Below are positions 23,551-31,401 of a stretch of DNA of 45,862 nucleotides, one piece after another. The DNA is taken from assembly GCF_000620165.1 (NCBI RefSeq), contig NZ_JHVN01000022.1:1-45862 (forward strand). The letters run 5' to 3'. Both the position numbers and the translations under genes were made by a program. Under the pieces are notes generated by a model. That model was not told the origin of the DNA. It saw only the letters and a list, made by a program, of their open reading frames with translations, and ran no database searches. The stretch comes from Anoxybacillus tepidamans PS2. GTDB taxonomy: Bacteria > Bacillota > Bacilli > Bacillales > Anoxybacillaceae. The first letter of the stretch is position 1. Every line of letters starts with the position of its first letter.

Positions 23551-25638
23551 ATGAATAAAAAAGTTCTTTCTTTTAGCATAATCCTTATTTCCATTTTCGT
23601 TATTTGTTATATTCTACTAAAAATGTACAATGAACATGTTTCACCACAGCGTTATTTTCCAATATTTATAGGAATGATATTTTTATTGACTGGTATTTAT
23701 AGTTATGTGCAAAAACCTAATTCGATTGTCGTTCAGTATTTTTTGGCTCTTATGTTTATTAGCGGAATGGCCATCGCTCTGTCAGGCCCTTCCAGCGAAA
23801 ATATAAAACCAGCAAGGGAATTGGAGGTCATTTCTATTTCATTTGCTCCTTACATCCTTTTGAAATTTTTCGATCATTTTCCTTCATCTGCAAAACCAAA
23901 TTTTTTTCGCCGAGCGTGCATTCTCACATTATTTATTGCCGTCTTTATAACGATCAGTTATCTACTCATCGGTATTCATCATCGTCTAATCATTAGCACA
24001 ATCGTTCGTCCAGGTATTGTGGTCAATATTATTCTAGCACTGCTAGGTTGCGTAGTCCTATTTTATTTACACCTTCGTTCCAATTCGGATAAGATAAAAA
24101 ATCAAATATATCTTTTAATTAGCAGCATCATTATATCGTTTGCGCCTGTGGTTATTCTTAATTTGATTCCAAATGCTTTTTTTTCCCTGTCCATCGCTCC
24201 TTTTTATTATAGTCTTGGAAGTATAGTCATGTTTCCGCTGACGCTGTCATATTTGTTAACCCGGCAAGAAATTGTCGATTTTCGCGAAATATTAGAGAAA
24301 ATGATGATCCGTCTATTCATAATTGGCTCTTGTTTAGCGATATTTAATATATTATTGTCGCTATTTTACGATATACACTTTAAATTCTGTATCTTAGTTA
24401 ACACATTGCTCATTTGTCTTTTCATTGTCTATGATTTAATCAACAAAGGGCTCGAACCGTTACAAATGAGGAAATGGCATGTAAAACACGAAGAAATTCA
24501 AAAAGAAAAACTAACGATTATTCAGCACTTATTAAACGGAAAACATTTAGAACATTGCGCCAAACTCATTGCTGATTTAATACATAAAACAATGGATGTA
24601 AGCGGAGTATGCATCGTATGGAAAAATGATCGGATCCCTACCGTATTGCATAAAACAGGAATCTTCCTTCATCTTCACGATAGTGAATTATTATCTTATA
24701 ATTGCCAAAGACACCATTTCTACAAAATTACTATTAATGAAAAGAGCGTCTTTTTCTATCCTATGAATATAGACGATACAATAATCGGCTGGATGATGAT
24801 TGGGGGAAAAACAAACGCGACGGTTTTTGACAAAGAAGAACAAAAACTAATTAAAAAAATCCAAATTGACGCCATAGAATTATTGGCCAGCTCAAAAACG
24901 CTACAACAGATTGAGAACCAACTAAAGAAAACAGCAGAAGAATCATGGATGTCCGAGCAATCCCACTGGCTCCTTCTTCATGAACATGAAGAAGAAAAAA
25001 GGAAACTATCAACTTTCCTCCATGATGAGGTATTACAACATTTAATTCTTCTTTTGAATAAGCTTGAGTGGCTTATTCAAAAGAAAAATATAGATAAAAA
25101 ACTATTCGAGGACATTAAAGGGTTGCTTCAACGCGATATTTTTGAAATCAGAGAGGTGTGCCATGAGCTGTATCCTATTATGGTGGAAGATTTAGGACTC
25201 AAACAAGGTCTCTCTTCATTAAAGAGAAAATGCGAAACGAACTATAACGTGATTGTTGAAGTCAATTATATTACGAACCTAAAAATCATTTCGCCGTTTC
25301 TCTCTATCCAAGCATTTCGAATCATTAAAGAATTAGTTTATAATGCAATCAAACATTCTTCGTCAAGAAAGATTGTTGTAACTGTTGAAGAAACACAACA
25401 GTTTCTAAGTATACAAGTAAAAGATTACGGCGTCGGATTTAAGGTGCCGGATCATTTATTAGAATTATCACAGACAAATCACCTAGGTTTAGTTACAATT
25501 CAAAAACGGGTTCACCAGTTAAAAGGCACACTGACAATACAGTCAGAGCTGGGGGCTGGAACTTGCATTTCCGTTTCTCTGCCAATTACAGTTGAAGAAG
25601 GTGGGGTCAATGAAAATCAAAATATTGTTAGTAGATGA
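23551..25638 (+). CDS. comP: ComP-like sensor histidine kinase
   Basis: A 695-aa membrane kinase. Roughly ten hydrophobic segments fill residues 5-295, the pheromone-sensing part; a GAF-like linker follows (about 330-450). The HisKA_3 motif FLHDEVLQH carries the phosphorylated His491; the ATP-binding domain shows the N box (LVYNAIKHS, around Asn598), DYGVGF (625-630) and NHLGL. B. subtilis ComP is 769 aa, so the sensor part is shorter here, as would fit a different pheromone. Its 3' end overlaps comA by 29 nt. Confidence 0.92.
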   Translation: MNKKVLSFSIILISIFVICYILLKMYNEHVSPQRYFPIFIGMIFLLTGIYSYVQKPNSIVVQYFLALMFISGMAIALSGPSSENIKPARELEVISISFAPYILLKFFDHFPSSAKPNFFRRACILTLFIAVFITISYLLIGIHHRLIISTIVRPGIVVNIILALLGCVVLFYLHLRSNSDKIKNQIYLLISSIIISFAPVVILNLIPNAFFSLSIAPFYYSLGSIVMFPLTLSYLLTRQEIVDFREILEKMMIRLFIIGSCLAIFNILLSLFYDIHFKFCILVNTLLICLFIVYDLINKGLEPLQMRKWHVKHEEIQKEKLTIIQHLLNGKHLEHCAKLIADLIHKTMDVSGVCIVWKNDRIPTVLHKTGIFLHLHDSELLSYNCQRHHFYKITINEKSVFFYPMNIDDTIIGWMMIGGKTNATVFDKEEQKLIKKIQIDAIELLASSKTLQQIENQLKKTAEESWMSEQSHWLLLHEHEEEKRKLSTFLHDEVLQHLILLLNKLEWLIQKKNIDKKLFEDIKGLLQRDIFEIREVCHELYPIMVEDLGLKQGLSSLKRKCETNYNVIVEVNYITNLKIISPFLSIQAFRIIKELVYNAIKHSSSRKIVVTVEETQQFLSIQVKDYGVGFKVPDHLLELSQTNHLGLVTIQKRVHQLKGTLTIQSELGAGTCISVSLPITVEEGGVNENQNIVSR

Positions 25639-26209
25639 CCATTTATTGGTCATGCATGGAATTCAACAATTGTTAGAAAATGAAGTCGATTTGGAGGTTG
25701 TCAATACCGTTTGTGATCCCGCACTTTTAAAGACAGAAATCAAAAAACATAACCCCGACGTGATTGTGATGGACATAAGGATGAAAAATGATAATGGGAT
25801 TGAATGGACGAGAAAAATTGCCAAAACATATCCTACCTGCAAAGTCGTGATTTTATCAGGATATGATTATGACGAATACATTCGGGCTGCCTATGAAGCT
25901 GGTGCTTATGCCTTCGTCACTAAGGAAAATTCGGCCTTTGAATTAGCCAATGCTATTCGGCAAACTTATTTAGGGATTAAATCGTTCCCAATTGACTCAT
26001 TATGCAATTGCAACTCCCCTCTCACAACAACTGAATTGAGAATTCTTCAATTTATCTCTGAAGACAAGACAAATACGGAAATTAGCGACCTATTACATAT
26101 CAGCCGTAGAACGGTTGAGCATCACGTATCTTCCATTTTGCGAAAGCTTGATGTCGATTCGCGGGTCGGAGCGGTTGTGAAGGCAATAAAACTAGGGTTG
26201 ATTGAGTAA
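25610..26209 (+). CDS. comA: ComA-like response regulator
   Basis: A 199-aa NarL/LuxR-type regulator. The receiver begins MKIKILLVDDH, the acceptor is Asp55 (VIVMDIRM), and the C-terminal LuxR helix-turn-helix is TNTEISDLLHISRRTVEHH. ATG 25610 lies within comP after AGGTGGGG and matches the family start; an upstream frame start at 25592 is less likely. In B. subtilis ComA activates srfA and competence. Here the nearest likely target is the divergent bacteriocin-like gene; that is inference from position and from the palindrome at 22310. Confidence 0.93.
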   Translation: MKIKILLVDDHLLVMHGIQQLLENEVDLEVVNTVCDPALLKTEIKKHNPDVIVMDIRMKNDNGIEWTRKIAKTYPTCKVVILSGYDYDEYIRAAYEAGAYAFVTKENSAFELANAIRQTYLGIKSFPIDSLCNCNSPLTTTELRILQFISEDKTNTEISDLLHISRRTVEHHVSSILRKLDVDSRVGAVVKAIKLGLIE

Positions 26210-26238
26210 AAAGCCTAAGGAACTATCCTAGGCTTTTC
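26209..26238 (+). terminator. Terminator after comA
   Basis: AAGCCTAAGGA (26211-26221) pairs with TCCTAGGCTT (26226-26235) with one bulge; TTCTTTCT follows. Confidence 0.8.
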
Positions 26239-26302
26239 TTTCTAAAACTGCTATGTCAATCAATAAAGAACGACTATTGTTGGGATCACACCAAATAAAA
26301 AA

Positions 26303-26380
26303 CTATCTCGTAACAAACCAAACAGCTAACAATATAATAGCGATTCCTAGCCAAATTACTGATTGCTTATATTTATTCAT
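26303..26380 (-). CDS. 25-aa hydrophobic peptide
   Basis: The frame MNKYKQSVIWLGIAIILL..WFVTR is preceded by AGGAGAAG at 6 nt. One membrane helix (about 8-23) is flanked by basic residues. It could be a small membrane regulator or a type I-like toxin peptide; no homologue recognised. It is the only supported gene in the 585 bp between comA and the DUF1835 gene. Confidence 0.42.
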   Translation of the reverse strand: MNKYKQSVIWLGIAIILLAVWFVTR

Positions 26381-26735
26381 TTAGAACTTCTCCTTGCATT
26401 ATTAAGATTTCTTTATGTTAATGTTATTCTTTTTAAGGTTCCCCACCAAAAGATATACTTGATTTTTTGATATTAAGTATGTAGAGGTTTTTTATCCCGC
26501 TTGTTGTATATAAAAGTAAAACTGGAAACAAAGGATTATACATGTTTCATAACACCAATCGTTTGTCAAGTGCACATTGTAGTGATGACCCTTATTGATT
26601 AAAAATTTTATATATATGGCCTCCCTCTTAGCCAAGAACCCACTTCCTTTTATATATGTACCTTCTCTTTGATGGGGATTGGGCTGATGAAGAAAAGGGA
26701 TGCATGATCATTTGTAGACAATCCACGGTTCAAAG
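26381..26735. other. Intergenic stretch without recognised gene
   Basis: An AT-rich segment. It contains an imperfect inverted repeat ATACTTGA..TTAAGTAT (about 26454-26478) and short frames without good ribosome sites. Nothing else could be supported. Confidence 0.6.
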
Positions 26736-26795
26736 ATTAAGCATACCCACTAAGAAGTCTCCCATCTCTAAGCAAAGTGTAGGTAGGAGAAATTC
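26736..26795 (+). repeat. Solo copy B of the TnpB-element left-end hairpin
   Basis: TAAGAAGTCTCCCATCTCTA (26751-26770) and AGTGTAGGTAGGAGA (26776-26790) align with the sequence in front of tnpB at 45582-45641. The stem TCTCCCATCT / AGGTAGGAGA keeps one mismatch and one wobble. No transposase or second end was seen nearby. It abuts the 3' end of the DUF1835 gene. Confidence 0.7.
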
Positions 26796-27636
26796 ATACA
26801 TTCAACCTCACACTATAATTCCTCACCGACGACAGAGCCCCTTCCGCCTCGAACACCCCTTGTTGAATCAATGCGCGCAAACGGTATTCTAAATAATAGT
26901 CTCCTACATATTGCTCGAGGTGCGTGTATACTTCGCCGATCAATCTGGCAGCTTTGCTCCAGTTGTCCTTGCCATGTTGACGATGCCATCTTGTTGCCGC
27001 AGCCATAATATTTGCATCAAAATAGTCTTCTTGAACGTTTCGAACTTTCTCCTTTTCCCATATGCGCAGCACAGCATCGTCATTCGCCAAGCTCTCCCAT
27101 TCTTGAATAAGACATTTTTTCTCTTTTTGGTTTAAAGCGCGATGGCAAGCTTTTTTCTCCATCATCATTCGCAGTTTTTCCGGTCCGATTTCCCCCGTAT
27201 GCAGGACGAAATAGCGGATATTCTTTTTGCCAAACAGCTCGCGATGCGCTTTTGTACTATTAACAGCCACAATCGGGTTCGCTTTGTCACGCAGCAAATA
27301 AAGGACATATCTCAGTCCGCTTTGTTCATGCGCGTTCTCGCCGCACCAAATAACAACGATTTCCTTCCCACTGATCGATTCAATACGCATCAACGTATGT
27401 TGAAACCATCGTTCGTATTCCTCTTCAAAAAACAAATCATATTCTAGCGACAAATGCTGTTTCATCCAAGCAGTTCTTTGCTTTCTGCCTTCTTTTGTGT
27501 GCAATTGCCACAACGGACCGATGGCAAACATGTCCGAAAAATGAATGACAGGCTCTTTTCTCTCCAAATTCATATCTCGAAGCGCCATCTTCAGCCCTGC
27601 CGCTACTGAGTCGCCAAACACAATGTGCGTTCTCAT
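26794..27636 (-). CDS. DUF1835/DUF3658 domain protein
   Basis: A 280-aa cytoplasmic protein. The N-terminal DUF1835 begins MRTHIVFGDSVAAGLKMAL and contains VVIWCGENAHEQSGLRYVLY; the C-terminal DUF3658 region is about 180-275 (RLIGEVYTHLEQYVGD, LRALIQQGVFEAEG). The family is common in Bacillaceae; its function is unknown. It ends beside a solo mobile-element hairpin. A 16-bp gap separates it from the small membrane protein gene upstream, so they may be cotranscribed. Confidence 0.82.
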   Translation of the reverse strand: MRTHIVFGDSVAAGLKMALRDMNLERKEPVIHFSDMFAIGPLWQLHTKEGRKQRTAWMKQHLSLEYDLFFEEEYERWFQHTLMRIESISGKEIVVIWCGENAHEQSGLRYVLYLLRDKANPIVAVNSTKAHRELFGKKNIRYFVLHTGEIGPEKLRMMMEKKACHRALNQKEKKCLIQEWESLANDDAVLRIWEKEKVRNVQEDYFDANIMAAATRWHRQHGKDNWSKAARLIGEVYTHLEQYVGDYYLEYRLRALIQQGVFEAEGALSSVRNYSVRLNV

Positions 27637-27652
27637 GTTTAATCACCCAAAT

Positions 27653-27943
27653 TTATATTGTCCATGCGAGCGAATCAACGATCCATGCCATAAAGATGGC
27701 AATAATAAATAGCGTTTTCATTTTTGTCCTCTCTTGCCTAGGCAAACGATCGATATATTTTCGAACGGCCCAACCTAAACCCCAGAAATACAAAATCATA
27801 CTAAATAACAAAACAATAAACGTCGCATTCGGAAACACATTGGCCTCAATAACCGATCGAATCATCAAATTCATGAAAAAATGAAAGGGAGCAAATACAA
27901 AGATTACATAAATCACACAGAATAGAAGATAATGGTAAAACAT
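27653..27943 (-). CDS. Small membrane protein, unknown function
   Basis: A 96-aa protein with three hydrophobic segments (about 3-23, 38-55, 77-95). ATG 27943 is preceded by AGAGG at 9 nt; a frame start 11 codons earlier lacks a ribosome site. Nothing recognisable beyond membrane topology; likely cotranscribed with the DUF1835 gene. Confidence 0.7.
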   Translation of the reverse strand: MFYHYLLFCVIYVIFVFAPFHFFMNLMIRSVIEANVFPNATFIVLLFSMILYFWGLGWAVRKYIDRLPRQERTKMKTLFIIAIFMAWIVDSLAWTI

Positions 27944-28189
27944 ATTATATGACCTCTTTTTTCCATTTATGAACATCAGCTTGCATCGGACAGCAAAAAC
28001 AAAAGCTCTCTATTTATACTTTCGTGAGTAGAAAAATTCTGTGAGGGGCCAAATGACAAAAGACGAATCTTTTATAGCAGCCACTTCTCCTTAAAACTAA
28101 AAAAAGGCTTAAGCCAATATTTTGCCAAAAACTTTTTTTCATCTTAAGATAACAGTTGGAGTCTAAATTTTCAAATGGAGGCGTTGTCC

Positions 28190-28654
28190 ATGAACCGCAC
28201 TAACCAATTTATTCAATACTTTCTAGCTCACCGCAACGTAACAATCGAACTAATTAATAAAATCGGAACAGAACATTACGATTATCAGCCAACTCCGACA
28301 TCGATGTCAGCAAAAGATTTGGCGTTACATATGTTGCAAAGCTTCTATAAGTTTGCAAAAGTCGCCAAAGAAGGCAATCCAGCAATATTTACAGAGAAAA
28401 CCGAAGAATCGGAAACGGATCTTTACAAATTGGCGGAAACTTATACGGAAAAGACAAAACAATTGCTAGAATCGTTAGCGGACGAAGATTTCGACCGTGT
28501 GCTCGATCTCACGAAAATCTTTGGCGCACCATTCTCTGTTGCGCAGTTTCTGCAATTGGCTATGGATCATGAAATTCATCATAAAGGCCAACTTTTCGTA
28601 TATGTACGCGAAATGGGGCATGAAACACTTCCTTTCTTTATCAAAAGAGGCTAA
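28190..28654 (+). CDS. DinB-family protein
   Basis: A 154-aa four-helix-bundle protein of the DinB/YfiT metal-binding family. Conserved histidines occur in DLALHML and in MDHEIHHKGQ near the C-terminus. Such proteins are putative thiol-dependent or metal-dependent enzymes; the substrate is unknown. The start at 28190 follows GGAGG at 8 nt. Monocistronic, with its own terminator. Confidence 0.85.
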   Translation: MNRTNQFIQYFLAHRNVTIELINKIGTEHYDYQPTPTSMSAKDLALHMLQSFYKFAKVAKEGNPAIFTEKTEESETDLYKLAETYTEKTKQLLESLADEDFDRVLDLTKIFGAPFSVAQFLQLAMDHEIHHKGQLFVYVREMGHETLPFFIKRG

Positions 28655-28671
28655 TTGAACTCTAAAAGACA

Positions 28672-28708
28672 AACCAGATGGTTATCAACACGAAAGCACC
28701 ATCTGGTT
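28672..28708 (+). terminator. Terminator after the dinB-like gene
   Basis: AACCAGATGGT (28672-28682) pairs perfectly with ACCATCTGGTT (28698-28708), then GTTTTAAT. Confidence 0.85.
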
Positions 28709-28777
28709 GTTTTAATATAAAATATTCTCATTGAGAAATCCATTCCGGCCTGGACAACGAATTGGCGAGATTTTCAA

Positions 28778-29314
28778 TCATTCCGTAAATTCAGACTCTT
28801 CCTCCCGCGGGTACGTCATCGAAATCGCCTTATTGGCGTTGCGCACGTCATTGTGTAACAGTTGGTTCAAATCGTACGCTGGGTAGTAGCCACGTTCGTT
28901 CATATATTGAAAGACTTTTTTATGCGTCTCAATAGCTTTCAACAAGTGGTTGACGAATGTTTTTCGCAATATCGGCGTAGCCGTTTCTGTAATAGCGGCC
29001 GCATAGTTCCGCACTGCTGTTTTAGCGAATCCGAGCAAGTCACCAGCATAAAATGCGTTGTCGTCTCGCGATTCTTGCACTTCCCCGTATTCTCGTGCTT
29101 CCCCGTACATCGGCGCCGCAGGAATAAACGGCAACAACTCTCTTAAATTCATTTCTAATCCTTCAATCGTATGAATATAGATCGATTTTAATACAGGGCA
29201 CCCTACTTTGCCGACCGACTGTTTCATTTTCATTAATCCGTTTGATTGAAAGGCGATTAATTCATGAAGTTCCAATGTTTCGTGCCATGCTAGATGGCGA
29301 ACATCTCTATCCAT
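28778..29314 (-). CDS. Coat F domain spore protein
   Basis: A 178-aa protein with the Coat F fold: an N-terminal ferritin-like helix pair ([21 protein letters not shown]) and the C-terminal motif [21 protein letters not shown] followed by [18 protein letters not shown]. Related proteins are structural parts of the spore coat. The start ATG 29314 follows GAGGAGGAG. A sporulation-specific promoter is expected but was not identified. Confidence 0.85.
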   Translation of the reverse strand: MDRDVRHLAWHETLELHELIAFQSNGLMKMKQSVGKVGCPVLKSIYIHTIEGLEMNLRELLPFIPAAPMYGEAREYGEVQESRDDNAFYAGDLLGFAKTAVRNYAAAITETATPILRKTFVNHLLKAIETHKKVFQYMNERGYYPAYDLNQLLHNDVRNANKAISMTYPREEESEFTE

Positions 29315-29388
29315 ATCTGTCTCCTCCTCATACAATGGTTAAAACACCAATTACTTTATATGCATGAGCGGAGAAAATGTCACTAAAA

Positions 29389-29418
29389 AGACCTTCTCCC
29401 ATTGTAGGAAAAGGTCTT
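29389..29418 (-). terminator. Terminator after spo0M
   Basis: AAGACCTT (29389-29396) pairs with AAGGTCTT (29411-29418); a leftward TTTTTAG tract follows. Confidence 0.78.
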
Positions 29419-29424
29419 GTTGGA

Positions 29425-30411
29425 TTACAGAATGTCAATATCATCATCGCCGTCAAACCAGTCATCTATCATATCCTCCGCACGATCGTCTATATCAAAC
29501 GCATCTTCTACTACATCTTCAATCAATTCTTCCGCTACCATCCCCGCGAGCATTCCCGCCGCGAATCCGCCGATTGTCCCCATCATGCTGTGTCGATGCG
29601 GATGGTAATGATGCGACGGACTAACATGATATTCCGTATGATGCGCTGTATATGGAGAGTGCCAGACTTCATGCCCGCTTGTGTGTAAACGAGGCTGCTG
29701 CACCATCTCCTGCAATAGCATATGTAGTTTTTGTGCTAGTCCCTCTACATCATCGATTTCATCGTATCCTAAAAACACATCGCGTCGTAATTCCGTTTCG
29801 CCGAGACCAAACAAGCCGCCCAATACATCTACTTTCAGTTGTAAACGAACACCTTGTTCCTCAAAGAAAGCCAAACATTCGACCTCTTCAATAACGCCGC
29901 GAAACGCCGCTGTCGGAAAAAATTCAAACTCCTGTCCATACGCCTTGATTTTTCCCGATGTTGGCTTTTCCCGAAACCCCAGCTTCTCTAATGCATAAAA
30001 CACTTTTTCCAATGGGACAGGAGGCAGTATGCGAAACGCATCTTTATCTAACGCATCAACCCCATCAGCAATATCAAGGCGTGTAACAAACACGTAGTCA
30101 ACACCGTAGCGGGTAATTGGCAAATGGATCGGCAGAGTATAAGAAAATGGACATACCTTTCTTTCCCCAGGTTGGATCGAAAATGATGAAGCGACCGGAA
30201 TTAATGCCACCGTTCGATGGTGTTCATGCCCATCCGCATGTACGATAAGATGAAGCTCCACCTCTAATTTACGAACATACTGTTCGATCGTCCCCCCTTC
30301 AATCAAAAATTCTCCTTCGATTTTTTCACCGAGACGAGCATGAGGCTGATGTAACATAAGATTGACCTTTGCCGCACCGACACCTAGCTTCGATAACAAC
30401 TTTTTAAACAT
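29425..30411 (-). CDS. spo0M: Spo0M-type sporulation-control protein
   Basis: A 328-aa protein of the SpoOM family, which has an arrestin-like fold. The N-terminus MFKKLLSKLGVGAAKVNL and GVDYVFVTRLDIA region are typical. The C-terminal part carries a His-rich stretch (HHTEYHVSPSHHYHPHRHS) followed by a glycine-rich helix and an acidic tail (DDWFDGDDDIDIL). Spo0M affects the early stage of sporulation and cell morphology in B. subtilis; the molecular role is not settled. Single gene with a terminator. Confidence 0.9.
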   Translation of the reverse strand: MFKKLLSKLGVGAAKVNLMLHQPHARLGEKIEGEFLIEGGTIEQYVRKLEVELHLIVHADGHEHHRTVALIPVASSFSIQPGERKVCPFSYTLPIHLPITRYGVDYVFVTRLDIADGVDALDKDAFRILPPVPLEKVFYALEKLGFREKPTSGKIKAYGQEFEFFPTAAFRGVIEEVECLAFFEEQGVRLQLKVDVLGGLFGLGETELRRDVFLGYDEIDDVEGLAQKLHMLLQEMVQQPRLHTSGHEVWHSPYTAHHTEYHVSPSHHYHPHRHSMMGTIGGFAAGMLAGMVAEELIEDVVEDAFDIDDRAEDMIDDWFDGDDDIDIL

Positions 30412-30471
30412 CTTTATTCCTCCTCATTTTTTGCTACTTATTTGTACGACTTCATTTGCCAAAAGGATTCA

Positions 30472-30507
30472 AAAAATCCTAAAAGCTCTCACCGCCTTTA
30501 GGATTTT
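30472..30507 (-). terminator. Terminator downstream of ytaF
   Basis: AAATCCTAAA (about 30474-30483) pairs with TTTAGGATTT (30497-30506); leftward TTTTTT follows. It is 100 bp past the ytaF stop, with the solo element hairpin in between. Confidence 0.75.
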
Positions 30508-30558
30508 GGTAAATATGAATTTTTCCCATTCTGTTTCTTACTTAGACTTCATACTATG

Positions 30559-30612
30559 CCCCCGCCTACACTCCGTTTAGAGGTGGGAGACTTCTCGGTG
30601 GATGTGTTAAAA
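30559..30612 (-). repeat. Solo copy C of the TnpB-element left-end hairpin
   Basis: Read leftwards: TTTTAACACATCCACCGAGA, then AGTCTCCCACCTCTAAACGG, then AGTGTAGGCGGGGG. It shares a block of about 50 nt with the sequence preceding tnpB at 45582. The ytaF stop codon is formed by the TTTTAA at its edge. Confidence 0.8.
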
Positions 30613-31272
30613 GAACATTTTCAAAAGCCCGAGGCAAATCAAAATGACTCCTGGAATCATCGTCGCTTTTTTCATTATTTTAAACTGTGAAAATTTATAC
30701 CCTGCTTTTAATCCGAAGCGGATAAAGACAACGTTCATGATCGAGACCAACAAAGCTAGAACAAACGGCGAATAGCCAAGAAGCGAAGCGCTCAGACCGG
30801 CACCGAATGCATCCATTGATAATGCAAATCCTATCAACATCGCTTCTTTCATGCTAATGCTGCCAGATCCATCAAGGTCGGCCAACGATGGCCGTTTTAA
30901 TATTTGAATGACGATTCCAAACCGTTTTAAATGCACGCGCCATATTCGCACAGTCTTTGTAGCAGCCGCGATTTCTGGAGTTACATCTTCAAGTTCATCT
31001 TCCCGCTTCTTTAAGACATTGTAAATGGCCCATACACCTAGCGCAATTAAAATCCCTGCAGCTAGAGCCCGCTCTACACTTACAGGTAACCACAATATTA
31101 AAAATGTGCCTACATACATTGATGTCAATAACATCCCGCCAGAAAACAAAGCGATAACTATTATCGATGAAAGCGGAAATTTCATTTTCCGCAATCCATA
31201 TGTCACACCTACGCTCAAGCTATCTAAGCTTACCGCCAATGCTAACATTACCATGGACAAATATTTTAGCAT
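30607..31272 (-). CDS. ytaF: YtaF/MntP-family membrane protein
   Basis: A 221-aa membrane protein with about six helices in two homologous halves; each half carries the MntP-type SLDSLSVG / SMDAFGAG motif with conserved aspartates. An EF-hand-like DLDGSGSIS lies in the middle loop. B. subtilis YtaF is annotated as a sporulation membrane protein; MntP relatives export manganese. Which activity applies here is open. Its 3' end was possibly trimmed by insertion of the hairpin element, as the last codons FF and the stop lie at the repeat edge. Confidence 0.85.
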   Translation of the reverse strand: MLKYLSMVMLALAVSLDSLSVGVTYGLRKMKFPLSSIIVIALFSGGMLLTSMYVGTFLILWLPVSVERALAAGILIALGVWAIYNVLKKREDELEDVTPEIAAATKTVRIWRVHLKRFGIVIQILKRPSLADLDGSGSISMKEAMLIGFALSMDAFGAGLSASLLGYSPFVLALLVSIMNVVFIRFGLKAGYKFSQFKIMKKATMIPGVILICLGLLKMFF

Positions 31273-31401
31273 AGTTTCGTTCCCCCTGCGTTACTATATG
31301 CATCATCTTTCGCAGGGGAAACTCGTTTACGTCCCTGACCTTTCTTCGACAACGTTCGATTTCCAGGGAAATATTTTTTGTTATTTCGACACTTTCTTCG
31401 C

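Noticed and set aside
26541-26597. 18-codon frame (MFHNTNRLSSAHC...) as a second pheromone peptide
   Set aside because: A weak AAAGGA precedes it, but length, composition and lack of repeats or partner genes give no support.
26656-26892. 78-aa + strand frame
   Set aside because: It runs across the solo mobile-element hairpin and into the 3' end of the DUF1835 gene; no ribosome site or protein-like composition.
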